Shown: positions 7,552 through 14,958 of the stretch, one piece after another | Position numbering within the stretch: position 1 is the first letter of the stretch | Layout: every line of letters begins with the position of its first letter | NCBI GenBank assembly: GCA_012522435.1 | Contig: JAAYKK010000083.1 | Span: 1 to 33,799 of the forward strand | Source of the DNA: Clostridiaceae bacterium | Lineage (GTDB): Bacteria > Bacillota > Clostridia > Saccharofermentanales > DTU023 | Direction: 5' to 3' | DNA length: 33,799 nucleotides | The notes under the pieces: model-generated | Told to the model about the DNA's origin: nothing | What the model saw: only the letters and a program-made list of their open reading frames with translations | Database searches by the model: none | Made by a program: the position numbers and the translations under genes

Positions 7552-8118
7552 ATGTTAAATTCTAAATTCACAATCAGACAAATGACCATCACTGCTTTAA
7601 TGGTTGCTACCTTAATTGTTTGCAGCCAGATTGCCTTTAATTTGCCGGGAGGCATTCCGGTTACCATGCAAACGTTCGGAATTGCTTTGATCGGATTTCT
7701 CCTAGGTACAAAACTCGGTACGATTGCAGTCGGAGTTTATTTATTAATCGGCTTAATTGGCTTACCGGTATTCTCAAATTTTGGATCCGGTCCCGCAAAA
7801 CTACTCGGCCCGACCGGCGGATATTTAATCGGCTTTTTACCGATGGTACTCCTGATCGGTTTAGCAATTGATTTGTTCAATAAGAATGAAACATCCGGTA
7901 GATTTGTCTGGCTATTTGTTCTGCCTTCAATTGGTTTAGCAGCTTGCCACCTCTTAGGTGTCGTTTGGCTATCGGTCGGCACTGACATGTCTTTTTTAGC
8001 TGCAGCTGCTGTCGGTTCGATTCCTTTTATTATCAAAGATATTGCTTCCGTGATCTTGGGCTATTTCATTGCCCAAATCCTGAGCAAGCCATTGAACAAA
8101 GTTCTAGTTAAAGCTTAA
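7552..8118 (+). CDS. bioY: Biotin ECF transporter substrate-binding membrane protein BioY
   Basis: 188 aa integral membrane protein with about six hydrophobic segments, the S-component fold of energy-coupling-factor transporters. Typical BioY features seen: GGIPVTMQTFGIALIGFLLG near 32-50, then LGPTGGYLIGFLP near 84-97. It binds biotin at the membrane and needs the shared EcfA/EcfA'/EcfT module, which is not encoded here. It lies just behind birA on the same strand with no terminator between, so it is likely co-transcribed and under biotin control. Its last 11 bases overlap the end of the convergent flavoprotein gene. Together with birA it suggests biotin scavenging rather than synthesis. Confidence 0.93.
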   Translation: MLNSKFTIRQMTITALMVATLIVCSQIAFNLPGGIPVTMQTFGIALIGFLLGTKLGTIAVGVYLLIGLIGLPVFSNFGSGPAKLLGPTGGYLIGFLPMVLLIGLAIDLFNKNETSGRFVWLFVLPSIGLAACHLLGVVWLSVGTDMSFLAAAAVGSIPFIIKDIASVILGYFIAQILSKPLNKVLVKA

Positions 8119-9172
8119 TCTTATTAATGCTCTGAACACCGGATTTCATAATTATTTTTCTGGTCCAAGCTGTATAAAGAAAATCGCGTTTTATCATTTT
8201 CCCTAATAATTTAAATCGTAAAACACGCATTTTCTTTTTATATGTTTTAAATATTTGATCAGCGTTTGTCCCAATTTGAAAAGCTTCAGCTAATTTCAAG
8301 CCGCTTTCAAAAGCATAGCTGAATCCTTCAAAAGAGCTGGCACTGATTAATCCTGCTGCCTCGCCGATCAAATATACACCCGGCTTGCCTAGAACAAAAT
8401 CGCGCCACCCTTTCGGCTTCATAACTTGACAAGCCTCGGTTTTTATCGGTTCACCTAAAATATAATTCTGTGATTTGCAAAATCTTCTTTTCTGTTTTTC
8501 AAAATTTTCTCGACTATGTTGAGGCGAAAAAGCACCTCCATAAATTAGATGATCATCTTTATGCATCAACCATGAGCATGCTTTACTGGTTTGAGAATCA
8601 AAAATACAATAGTATATAGGTTTTTTCTTTTCTGGATTGGTAAACCATTGCTGAATCGCTAAATAATAATCAATCTTATTATCAAAAAATGATTTACGGA
8701 CTATTGAATTTGCTCCTTCAGCACCTACTAATTGTTTACAAATGACTTTACTCAACTCAGAACCATGTTTAATAGATAACTCGAAATTGCTACCGATTTG
8801 GACAATTTTCAAACACTTTGCTTTAACATAATCTACCGATTGCGGAACAAGAGAAATCAGCCATTGATCAAATTCATATCTGTCCATATTTAAATAGAGT
8901 CGGAAATAATCTCGCTCTAGATTTTGAACCAGATCGATTGTTTTAACAGAAAAAATCTGGGGTTCAACTAAGACTGATTTAGGTAAACTTAAGTCAAAAC
9001 TAGCCAATACCTTTTGCGCATCAGGTGACAAGAGACCGCCACAAGGCTTGGTAGATCTTTTAATTTGACCATCAAGAAGGATAATCTTCAAATCAGGTCT
9101 GATTTCTGCCAGAATACGAGCAAAAGTTGAGCCTGCCGGTCCGGCACCGATAATTCCTATGTCATAAATCAT
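8108..9172 (-). CDS. Geranylgeranyl-reductase-family FAD-dependent oxidoreductase
   Basis: 354 aa. N-terminal FAD-binding motif IIGAGPAGSTFA (residues 7-18), KPCGGLLS near 42-49 (the CGG motif of FixC/geranylgeranyl reductase relatives), MDRYEFDQWL near 107, the second FAD contact GAEGANS near 150, and GVYLIGEAAG near 266. Members saturate isoprenoid double bonds or hydroxylate/reduce other lipids; the substrate here is unknown. It begins 23 nt behind the histidine kinase gene with AAGGAAAG before the ATG, so it is probably the last gene of the two-component/ABC transcript. An IspF-like gene sits at the upstream end of the same run, which may hint at an isoprenoid substrate (inference). Family call good, function open. 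Confidence 0.82.
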   Translation of the reverse strand: MIYDIGIIGAGPAGSTFARILAEIRPDLKIILLDGQIKRSTKPCGGLLSPDAQKVLASFDLSLPKSVLVEPQIFSVKTIDLVQNLERDYFRLYLNMDRYEFDQWLISLVPQSVDYVKAKCLKIVQIGSNFELSIKHGSELSKVICKQLVGAEGANSIVRKSFFDNKIDYYLAIQQWFTNPEKKKPIYYCIFDSQTSKACSWLMHKDDHLIYGGAFSPQHSRENFEKQKRRFCKSQNYILGEPIKTEACQVMKPKGWRDFVLGKPGVYLIGEAAGLISASSFEGFSYAFESGLKLAEAFQIGTNADQIFKTYKKKMRVLRFKLLGKMIKRDFLYTAWTRKIIMKSGVQSINKIKL

Positions 9173-9195
9173 TTGGCAATCTTTCCTTTTTCATT

Positions 9196-10158
9196 TCAAA
9201 TAAGAGGAAAAAACATATGTAAATAAAATATATTTTGCTCGAGCTTCGCCTTTATCTCAACATCCATTTTATCAAGCAAACGTTTGGCGATAGATAAGCC
9301 CAGGCCGGTCGAACTATTCTGTCTAGCCGGATCAGCTTTATAAAACTTATCGAATAAATTGTCTATGTTTAGTTGAGAATCAGGCTTCAATTGATTAGAA
9401 AATTCAAGTAATGCTACTTTCATTGAATTTTCAGCTTTAGAAAGTTTATTGCCATCACTCAACATTTCCTCAACCGGGTAATTGTTTATCACATCTAATT
9501 TGATTTTCAGATTACCCGCCCCATGAAGTAATGCATTTTGTAAAACATTTTGTAAAACTCGCTCTAAAGCATTGGGATTAGCCTTAATTTTTACATCTTC
9601 TACCGGTAATTCAATTTTAGGTTCGATCTGATTCTGTTTGAAAATTTCATAAAAAGAAAATAAGTTGTGAGCCAAAACTTCACTTAGATTAATTTCTTGT
9701 AATTCCAAGCTGAATGCATCCTGCTCCAATTTAGCATAGGTAAATAGCTCATCTAGAATTCGGGTTAATCCATTTATTCTTTCTTCCATAATTGCCAGGT
9801 ATTGCATTTGTTTCTCAGGATCATTTGTCTGTTGTAGGAGTTGCAAGTAGCCATTGAGTGAAGTCAAAGGTGTGCGAATGTCATGCGAGAGACCGGCTAT
9901 CGTATCTTTGGCAGCCGACTCTTCACGCAACAAACTAATTTGTAAGCTATGCGTATTATCAATATGTCGATTAATTTGATCAGCTAATTCCAAAATCTGT
10001 TTGTTTTTCAATTCACTGGTTAAACGTAAACGGCTCTGTCTACCATCCAAAAATTTTATTTGATCTCCAAGTTCTTTTATTTGACGCAAAAGTAGCCATA
10101 GATAAAAACCTATGGCTAAGCAACAGATAAATAAAATGCTAATAACAAGGTATGCCAA
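9196..10158 (-). CDS. Sensor histidine kinase with one N-terminal membrane segment
   Basis: 320 aa. One hydrophobic helix at residues 3-24, then a short coiled region, HisKA with LSHDIRTPLTSLNGYL (phospho-acceptor His92), then HATPase with the N box NALERVLQNVLQNALLHG and G box STGLGLSIAKRL. No extracellular or PAS-type sensor domain is present, so the signal is probably read inside the membrane or through the neighbouring ABC permease. Start is a TTG with a well placed AGGAG; no better ATG is near. It is 22 nt behind the permease gene, and its likely partner regulator is at 12214-12885, with the ABC genes between them. This resembles two-component systems controlling antimicrobial-peptide or lantibiotic efflux pumps. 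Confidence 0.9.
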   Translation of the reverse strand: MAYLVISILFICCLAIGFYLWLLLRQIKELGDQIKFLDGRQSRLRLTSELKNKQILELADQINRHIDNTHSLQISLLREESAAKDTIAGLSHDIRTPLTSLNGYLQLLQQTNDPEKQMQYLAIMEERINGLTRILDELFTYAKLEQDAFSLELQEINLSEVLAHNLFSFYEIFKQNQIEPKIELPVEDVKIKANPNALERVLQNVLQNALLHGAGNLKIKLDVINNYPVEEMLSDGNKLSKAENSMKVALLEFSNQLKPDSQLNIDNLFDKFYKADPARQNSSTGLGLSIAKRLLDKMDVEIKAKLEQNIFYLHMFFPLI

Positions 10159-10180
10159 ATTATCTCCTATAAGCTATTTG

Positions 10181-11101
10181 CTAATTAACATCTTTCCTTT
10201 GGAGAACTAAACAGCTACCACCTAATGCCAGAACCATAAGCACCAAGCAGACTATAGTTGCCCGAATCAGGTCGGTATTTCCTGAATTCATGTTAATACT
10301 ATCAATATTACCGATTACAGTGTAATTGCTCAATGCCCATTCTCCGCTAAAGTCAAAGATTTTTTTCAATAAATCTGTCAGTAAACCCCAGATCATTTTA
10401 TTGAAAACTGTAACATAGAGTAATCCACTGACTAAAACAACAGATAAATGTCTGGTCAAAGTTGCTAAGAACAGTATTATCGCTAAGAAAGCAATGTGGA
10501 AAACTAAGTGAAAACCGATTATTTCAAATAAGTTTCCCCAATTTACAATTTTGAATTTTTCACTAAAAACCATATTAATACCGATGCTTAAAGTAGCAGT
10601 CGCTACAATAAAAATCACAATTGAATAAGATATACCAACAATAAATTGAGCAAAAATGAAACCGGTACGATTTCTTTTCATACCCAAGAAATTCTTCACA
10701 TAACCATTTCTATAAGGTGCTGTAAAAAACATTGCTGCAAAAATAATGATAAAGATTAAGATACCCCGGCCTGTGAATTGCTCTAACAGTAAGTCTTCAC
10801 CGGTTCCCAGATCAAAACTTCCATCTCCGGCATTAAATTGGAAATCAATATTCTGATTGTGGTTTGCAGCATTGGTTATTTTATCATCTGTATTACCATC
10901 TTCAGTTTCTGTGAGTTCAGAATTGATTTGTTCCGGTAATGATTGATTTTGCATTGTTTGCATATTTTCTTCTAATATTTTAATACTAAAATCCCAAAGG
11001 AACATAAACATAGTCAAGATCAAAACAACAGACAAGAGGATAATATAAGTAGATTTCTGTTTGGTTAAACGTCGCAATTCCATTCTAGTTAAATTAAACA
11101 T
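10181..11101 (-). CDS. ABC-2 type transporter permease
   Basis: 306 aa from the ATG at 11101, which has GAGGTG four bases upstream and overlaps the ATPase stop by 8 nt (an ATG further upstream in the same frame is unlikely). Six hydrophobic segments are visible. Between TM1 (about 20-42) and TM2 (about 115-135) is an external loop of some 70 residues rich in Asp, Glu and Asn with very few basic residues. The rest is a compact membrane domain ending LGGSCLVLQRKDVN. It forms the channel for the adjacent ATPase. Exported substrate unknown; the acidic loop would suit a cationic peptide, and LanE/LanG or BcrB-like roles are plausible (inference). Confidence 0.85.
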   Translation of the reverse strand: MFNLTRMELRRLTKQKSTYIILLSVVLILTMFMFLWDFSIKILEENMQTMQNQSLPEQINSELTETEDGNTDDKITNAANHNQNIDFQFNAGDGSFDLGTGEDLLLEQFTGRGILIFIIIFAAMFFTAPYRNGYVKNFLGMKRNRTGFIFAQFIVGISYSIVIFIVATATLSIGINMVFSEKFKIVNWGNLFEIIGFHLVFHIAFLAIILFLATLTRHLSVVLVSGLLYVTVFNKMIWGLLTDLLKKIFDFSGEWALSNYTVIGNIDSINMNSGNTDLIRATIVCLVLMVLALGGSCLVLQRKDVN

Positions 11102-12032
11102 ATGGCACCTCATTCTGCATCGGTTGATTTGCATAACCGGTTAACTGCAAATAATAATCTTCTAAAGTATTTTTATGTACCGTTAAAGACTCTATTGGTA
11201 TTTCATTTTGGGCTAAAGTTAACGCAATATCTCCCGTACGATTAACTTCTTCATAGATGTAAATTTCATTTTCGGAAATTAATTGATAATCCATAATATT
11301 TATTTGATCTAAGGCAACCACTGCTTGTGAAGCTTGAGGGGTAATCAGTTCAATACGATCGCGACTTTTTTGTTCCAAATCCGAACGGTTGATTTCTTCA
11401 ACCAAACGTCCTTGGTCAATAATACCGAAGCGACTCGCCAATCTAGCCAATTCACCTAAAATATGACTGGAGATGATAAAAGTAATACCTTCTTCTCTAT
11501 TCAAGCTTTCAATAGTATTTCTAATTTCAACTATGCCCTGAGGGTCAAGACCGTTAATTGGTTCATCCAAAATCACCAAATCCGGATTTCCAACTAAAGC
11601 CAAAGCTATACCTAATCTCTGTTTCATACCCAAAGAAAATTGTTTGACTTTCTTCTTTCCGACTTCGTCTAAGCCTACTATTTCAAGAAGTTTTTTCTCT
11701 AATCCAGGCTCATTTTGTCCAATAGCCAGAGCTTTTAAACGCAAATGCTCAAAGCCCGTTAAATTAGGATAAATCCCCGTATTTTCGATTAAGCAACCTA
11801 TTCTAGGCATCACTAACTTGGCATCTAGCTCATCTTTTCCGAACAGAGAATATTTACCATCTGTAGGTCTTGCCAATCCGGCAACCATACGCATCAGAGT
11901 CGTTTTCCCGGCTCCATTTCTACCGATCAAGCCATAAATATCACCTTGTTTGATCAAAATTGAAACACTATCCACCGCTTTTTGCTTGCCGTAAATTTTA
12001 GTAATATTATTAGTTTCTAAAATTGTAGACAT
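11094..12032 (-). CDS. ABC transporter ATP-binding protein (BcrA/LanF-like)
   Basis: 312 aa. Walker A GRNGAGKT at 37-44, signature FSLGMKQRLGIA near 131-142, Walker B DLVILDEP near 151-158, and the switch His in SSHILGEL near 188. A ~90-residue C-terminal extension is typical of drug/peptide exporters of the BcrA/LanF/CcmA group. It powers the permease encoded directly downstream. A strong ribosome site (GAGGAG, 6 nt spacing) precedes the ATG. The 181-nt spacer between the response regulator and this gene holds its own regulatory repeats, so it can probably be transcribed apart from the regulator. Confidence 0.92.
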   Translation of the reverse strand: MSTILETNNITKIYGKQKAVDSVSILIKQGDIYGLIGRNGAGKTTLMRMVAGLARPTDGKYSLFGKDELDAKLVMPRIGCLIENTGIYPNLTGFEHLRLKALAIGQNEPGLEKKLLEIVGLDEVGKKKVKQFSLGMKQRLGIALALVGNPDLVILDEPINGLDPQGIVEIRNTIESLNREEGITFIISSHILGELARLASRFGIIDQGRLVEEINRSDLEQKSRDRIELITPQASQAVVALDQINIMDYQLISENEIYIYEEVNRTGDIALTLAQNEIPIESLTVHKNTLEDYYLQLTGYANQPMQNEVPYV

Positions 12033-12104
12033 TTTTGTCTCCTCATCTTTATTTATTTCTATTAAGTCAATAATTTGATCAATTCATGAGCAAAGAATTA
12101 ACTT

Positions 12105-12166
12105 AACTATATAATGCAATAAAGAAATTTAAACATCGCAAAGAATTGTTAAAGAAAGTATAAAGA
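12105..12166 (-). promoter_or_regulatory. 11-bp tandem repeat (response-regulator site candidate) and ABC-operon promoter region
   Basis: On the minus strand TCTTT occurs at 12162-12166, 12151-12155 and 12140-12144, three copies at an exact 11-bp period; a fourth at 12121-12125 is out of phase. A TATAG/TTATAT-like -10 follows at about 12108-12114 with no good -35, and the repeats end just upstream of where the -35 would be. Same-face direct repeats next to a weak -35 are the usual layout for OmpR/PhoB-family activators, and such a regulator is encoded directly upstream. Confidence 0.6.
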
Positions 12167-12213
12167 TTGTTTTTTAGCGATTGCTATTGTAAAAGATCAA
12201 TCTTGAAGAAAAA

Positions 12214-12885
12214 TCAATGTTTGAATTTAAATCCAATGCCCCAAACTGTTTCAATATATTCAACATCTGTGAAAGCATTGAGTTTTTTACGTATATTTGA
12301 AATATGTACATTAATAGTTTTGTCGCTACCAACATAATGTTCATCCCATGCATATTCATAGATATCCTGTTTTGTGAAAACTCGATCCGGATATTGCATC
12401 AACAAAGACAAAATTTTCAATTCTGAAACAGTCAAATTTAAATCATGTCCTTTGACCTCTGCTGTGTAATTTTCTTGATCTAAAATCAAATCTTTGTATT
12501 TAAGTAATTTGTGAGGTTTTTCAGTTTGAAAACGTTTGGAGAGAATATTGACTCTGGCCATCAACTCTTCAAGCGAAAAAGGTTTGGTCATATAATCATC
12601 AGCTCCATTAGTCAACAAATCTAATTTGGAATCCAGAGTATCTTTTGCAGAAAGCACCATAATAGGTGTATCTCGAACGGCTTTTAATTTGGGTAATAAA
12701 TCCTCTCCCGACAACCCCGGTAACATCAAATCTAAAAGAATCACACTATAGTCTTCGGCTTCAGCCAATAGTAAACCTTCTGTACCGGAAAAAGCTTGAC
12801 TGCAAACAAAGCCCGCTTGATCTAAAGCTTCTTTAATCAAATGATTAATATTTGTATCATCTTCAATGATTAGTATCTTCTTCAT
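12214..12885 (-). CDS. OmpR-family DNA-binding response regulator
   Basis: 223 aa. Receiver domain (1-115) with the acidic pair D9/D10, phospho-acceptor D52 in LLDLMLPG, Ser in LSAK near 79 and Lys in TKPF near 101. The C-terminal winged helix (about 125-223) ends with HISNIRKKL and VWGIGFKF. It starts 2 nt after the stop of the IspF-like gene with only a poor ribosome site, so it is probably translationally coupled to it. The matching kinase is at 9196-10158. The triple 11-bp repeat in front of the ABC genes is a likely target. Signal unknown. Confidence 0.94.
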   Translation of the reverse strand: MKKILIIEDDTNINHLIKEALDQAGFVCSQAFSGTEGLLLAEAEDYSVILLDLMLPGLSGEDLLPKLKAVRDTPIMVLSAKDTLDSKLDLLTNGADDYMTKPFSLEELMARVNILSKRFQTEKPHKLLKYKDLILDQENYTAEVKGHDLNLTVSELKILSLLMQYPDRVFTKQDIYEYAWDEHYVGSDKTINVHISNIRKKLNAFTDVEYIETVWGIGFKFKH

Positions 12886-12887
12886 AT

Positions 12888-13406
12888 CTATTCGCTTTCA
12901 TCTAAAGGAACAACAGAAATGATACAAAAAGATTCAATTCCCTTACCTTGTCCAAATTGGGTCAAGCCCTCGCCACTGGTTGCAGTAAGCATCACTTGTT
13001 CAGGTTTAAGATCTGTGATTTCTGCAATTGATTCTCTAATTTGATCAATATATGGTAAGAGCTTTGGTTTTTTCGCCTGTACGGTAAAACTGATATGCAA
13101 AATTTGGTAATCAAGCTCAACTAAATCCGCCAAAGCTAATTCTAAATAAGCTTTACTGTCCGTAATCCCATGCTCAAGGCACAATTCATCAGCCACTGCG
13201 CCCAAAATGGGCTTACAGGTAATCCCCGAGATGGCATTGGTTAAAGCATGCAAGAGGACATCGGCATCGCTATTGCCTAATAAACCGGGACAATTGTCAA
13301 TGGTTACCCCGCCTAAAATCAAAGGCTTAGAATCGTCTTGATCTACAAAGCGGTGGCTATCCTGACCTATAGCTTGGATGGAATAACATTTCATTTGTTG
13401 TGACAT
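12888..13406 (-). CDS. Divergent IspF-like protein (2-C-methyl-D-erythritol 2,4-cyclodiphosphate synthase family)
   Basis: 172 aa from the ATG at 13406, which has GGAGA with 7-nt spacing; a longer frame would run into the upstream methyltransferase. IspF closes CDP-methylerythritol phosphate to the cyclodiphosphate in the MEP isoprenoid route. Seen: IGQDSHRF (metal ligands Asp and His of the DxH motif), PLILGGVTI, GNSDADVLLHAL with the third metal-ligand His, and a C-terminal TATSGEGL...GQGKGIE that keeps the Glu but changes the usual T-T-E context. The His of the canonical HSDAD motif is Asn, and the usual GDIG...PDTD loop is replaced by ILGAVADEL. The metal site is therefore intact while parts of the nucleotide/phosphate site differ. 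It may be a lineage-specific IspF or a family member with another substrate. Confidence 0.75.
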   Translation of the reverse strand: MSQQMKCYSIQAIGQDSHRFVDQDDSKPLILGGVTIDNCPGLLGNSDADVLLHALTNAISGITCKPILGAVADELCLEHGITDSKAYLELALADLVELDYQILHISFTVQAKKPKLLPYIDQIRESIAEITDLKPEQVMLTATSGEGLTQFGQGKGIESFCIISVVPLDESE

Positions 13407-13434
13407 AATTTCATCTCCATTAGTAACTGATTTA

Positions 13435-14058
13435 CTATGAACATATTTTTTCGGAACATCTAATCGTATGATAACCTCCGGATTTATCAATTATTGAGAC
13501 ATTCAAAAACAATTCTTGTAAATACTTAAAGGCTGAGGCGGAACCCTGTTTTTTCTGGATCACTGTATAAAAAACACCTCTTTCAACCAGATTGTCAGCT
13601 ACTTCTCTAAACATACGATAATATACATTTTTGCCGGTACGAATTGGCGGATTAAGTAATGCCAGGTCATAGTTTATCCCTAGATCAGGCACACCGTCGA
13701 ATTCAGTAGCCATAATATTCAATTTATATTTTCTGGCATTTCTTTTAACCAACTCAATCGCTCTGGGATTGATATCAACTGCATGCCATCTTTGATCAGG
13801 AAATAACCTATTTAATACTATAGAGACTACACCGTAACCGCATCCTAAATCCAGACAGTTATCGACATCACCCTCATAATTTTTCAATTCCTTAATCACA
13901 GCTTTCAACATAACATCTGTTCCGTAATCAACTTTGTTACGGGAGAAAACCCCACGATCAGTATAGAATTCAAAATCTTGTTGAGCAATTGTATACTTAA
14001 TTTTTCTTACTTGATGCTCTAAATCTTGACTCGGTTTGAAATAATGTGACTGTGCCAT
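13435..14058 (-). CDS. Class I SAM-dependent methyltransferase, RsmC-like
   Basis: 207 aa. Starts HYF and has TDRGVFSRNKVDYGT near 33-47, the SAM-binding motif DLGCGYG near 69-75, DINPRA near 95, and the catalytic NPPIRTGK near 136-143. This pattern matches the small-subunit rRNA guanine-N2 methyltransferase fold (RsmC/RlmG-like), so the likely substrate is a guanine in rRNA. ATG with AAGG upstream. The gene is 28 nt upstream of the IspF-like gene and is probably the first gene of the run that continues into the two-component system. Confidence 0.85.
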   Translation of the reverse strand: MAQSHYFKPSQDLEHQVRKIKYTIAQQDFEFYTDRGVFSRNKVDYGTDVMLKAVIKELKNYEGDVDNCLDLGCGYGVVSIVLNRLFPDQRWHAVDINPRAIELVKRNARKYKLNIMATEFDGVPDLGINYDLALLNPPIRTGKNVYYRMFREVADNLVERGVFYTVIQKKQGSASAFKYLQELFLNVSIIDKSGGYHTIRCSEKICS

Positions 14059-14210
14059 AGTTTTACCTTAATCAATATCATTGGTTTTTCGTAATAAGTT
14101 ATCTACCATATAACCTATTAATTACTTAACAATTTTTTGATAATTTCAAAAAATCTACATTACATTATAACTCAACTTATCTCATTCCAAAACTCAAAAC
14201 TAAACCTGAC

Positions 14211-14786
14211 TTAATCTACATAATTGATAATCGCTCTGTTTTTACTCAAGGCTATCAACAATGGAAGCCCTAAACCGTAAATAACAATAGTCTGAGAAAT
14301 TGTTATTGAAAGCACAGTGGTTAGAATTGCACCAATAGATGGGGTTTTTGGCATTAAGAGAAATGGCAAGTATGTTCCGACAATTAACCCATTGAGGATG
14401 ACTGGTGGAAGCAAAGCAACTATTCTTGCTACATTTGCACGTTTGCCTAAGATCAAATTTTCGTCTTGTTGGCTTTGATTCAATTGTAAATATTGCCGCA
14501 AAGGTTTAGCTAAAATATATGTTGCACCGGCTGCCAATAAAGTTGTTAGACTGCCACCTAAAATATCGATTAATCCTAAATTCTGTGGATTAAAGAAATT
14601 CGCCAAAAGACAACCTAAAAAAACACCCGGAATTGTTGCCGGAACCAAAGCGGGCAAGACAGTCATGGCTTCTGCCAATCTAAACTGGATCATGCCGGAT
14701 GCAATTTGAGCAAAAGGCAAAGTAAATACTAAGTATAAGCCTGCCATAATACCGGCTAAAATTATATTAAAAAGTTTTTTGTTCAT
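14211..14786 (-). CDS. queT: QueT-type ECF transporter S component (queuosine precursor uptake)
   Basis: 191 aa from the ATG at 14786 with GGAGG five bases upstream; an in-frame TTG at 14798 would sit across that ribosome site and is rejected. Hydrophobic throughout, with the family hallmark IQFRLAEAMTVLPAL near 33-47 and GVFLGCLLANFF near 54-65. QueT proteins bind queuosine precursors (preQ1 or related bases) and rely on the shared ECF ATPase module, absent here. Upstream lies a leader with a strong terminator and a competing helix, the expected form for a ligand-controlled gene. It is the second ECF S component in this window after BioY. Confidence 0.85.
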   Translation of the reverse strand: MNKKLFNIILAGIMAGLYLVFTLPFAQIASGMIQFRLAEAMTVLPALVPATIPGVFLGCLLANFFNPQNLGLIDILGGSLTTLLAAGATYILAKPLRQYLQLNQSQQDENLILGKRANVARIVALLPPVILNGLIVGTYLPFLLMPKTPSIGAILTTVLSITISQTIVIYGLGLPLLIALSKNRAIINYVD

Positions 14787-14799
14787 TTCAACCTCCAAA

Positions 14800-14940
14800 G
14801 ATGAGAAACAGTCATCCGGAAACTAATAAAAAAAGCTAGAAACTTGACCGTAAAAACAGTGATCTCTAGCCCCTTCTGCTATTTTACATTTTCGGTCAAT
14901 AAGATCAAGAGACTTTCACGGTTTCACCGACCAGTTAAAA
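14800..14940 (-). promoter_or_regulatory. queT leader: attenuator, riboswitch candidate (class not recognised)
   Basis: On the minus strand the leader has a small CGGT-GAA-ACCG hairpin (14919-14929), then TTGACCG (14893-14899), then a terminator (14828-14870). TTGACCG is an exact complement of CGGTCAA (14844-14850), which lies inside the terminator directly before its right arm. That helix would enclose the left terminator arm, so antiterminator and terminator exclude each other. The 5' hairpin (TCGGT) can also pair with ACCGA of the antiterminator strand. A preQ1-responsive riboswitch is the natural guess from the gene; I do not see the class I consensus. Confidence 0.6.
14828..14870 (-). 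terminator. Intrinsic terminator in the queT leader
   Basis: GCTAGAGA (14863-14870) pairs over 8 bp (one G-U) with TTTCTAGC (14835-14842). An inner 4-bp hairpin lies in the loop, and a run of seven U (14828-14834) follows. It lies about 40 nt upstream of the queT start, so it acts as an attenuator; it also ends any read-through from the SanA-like gene. Confidence 0.85.
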
Positions 14941-14958
14941 TAATCACTCGGCCAATAA

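Noticed and set aside
14120-14160. Hairpin ATTTTTTGA/TCAAAAAAT between queT and the methyltransferase
   Set aside because: A 9-bp stem with no GC core and no following U-run; AT-rich chance pairing is likely.
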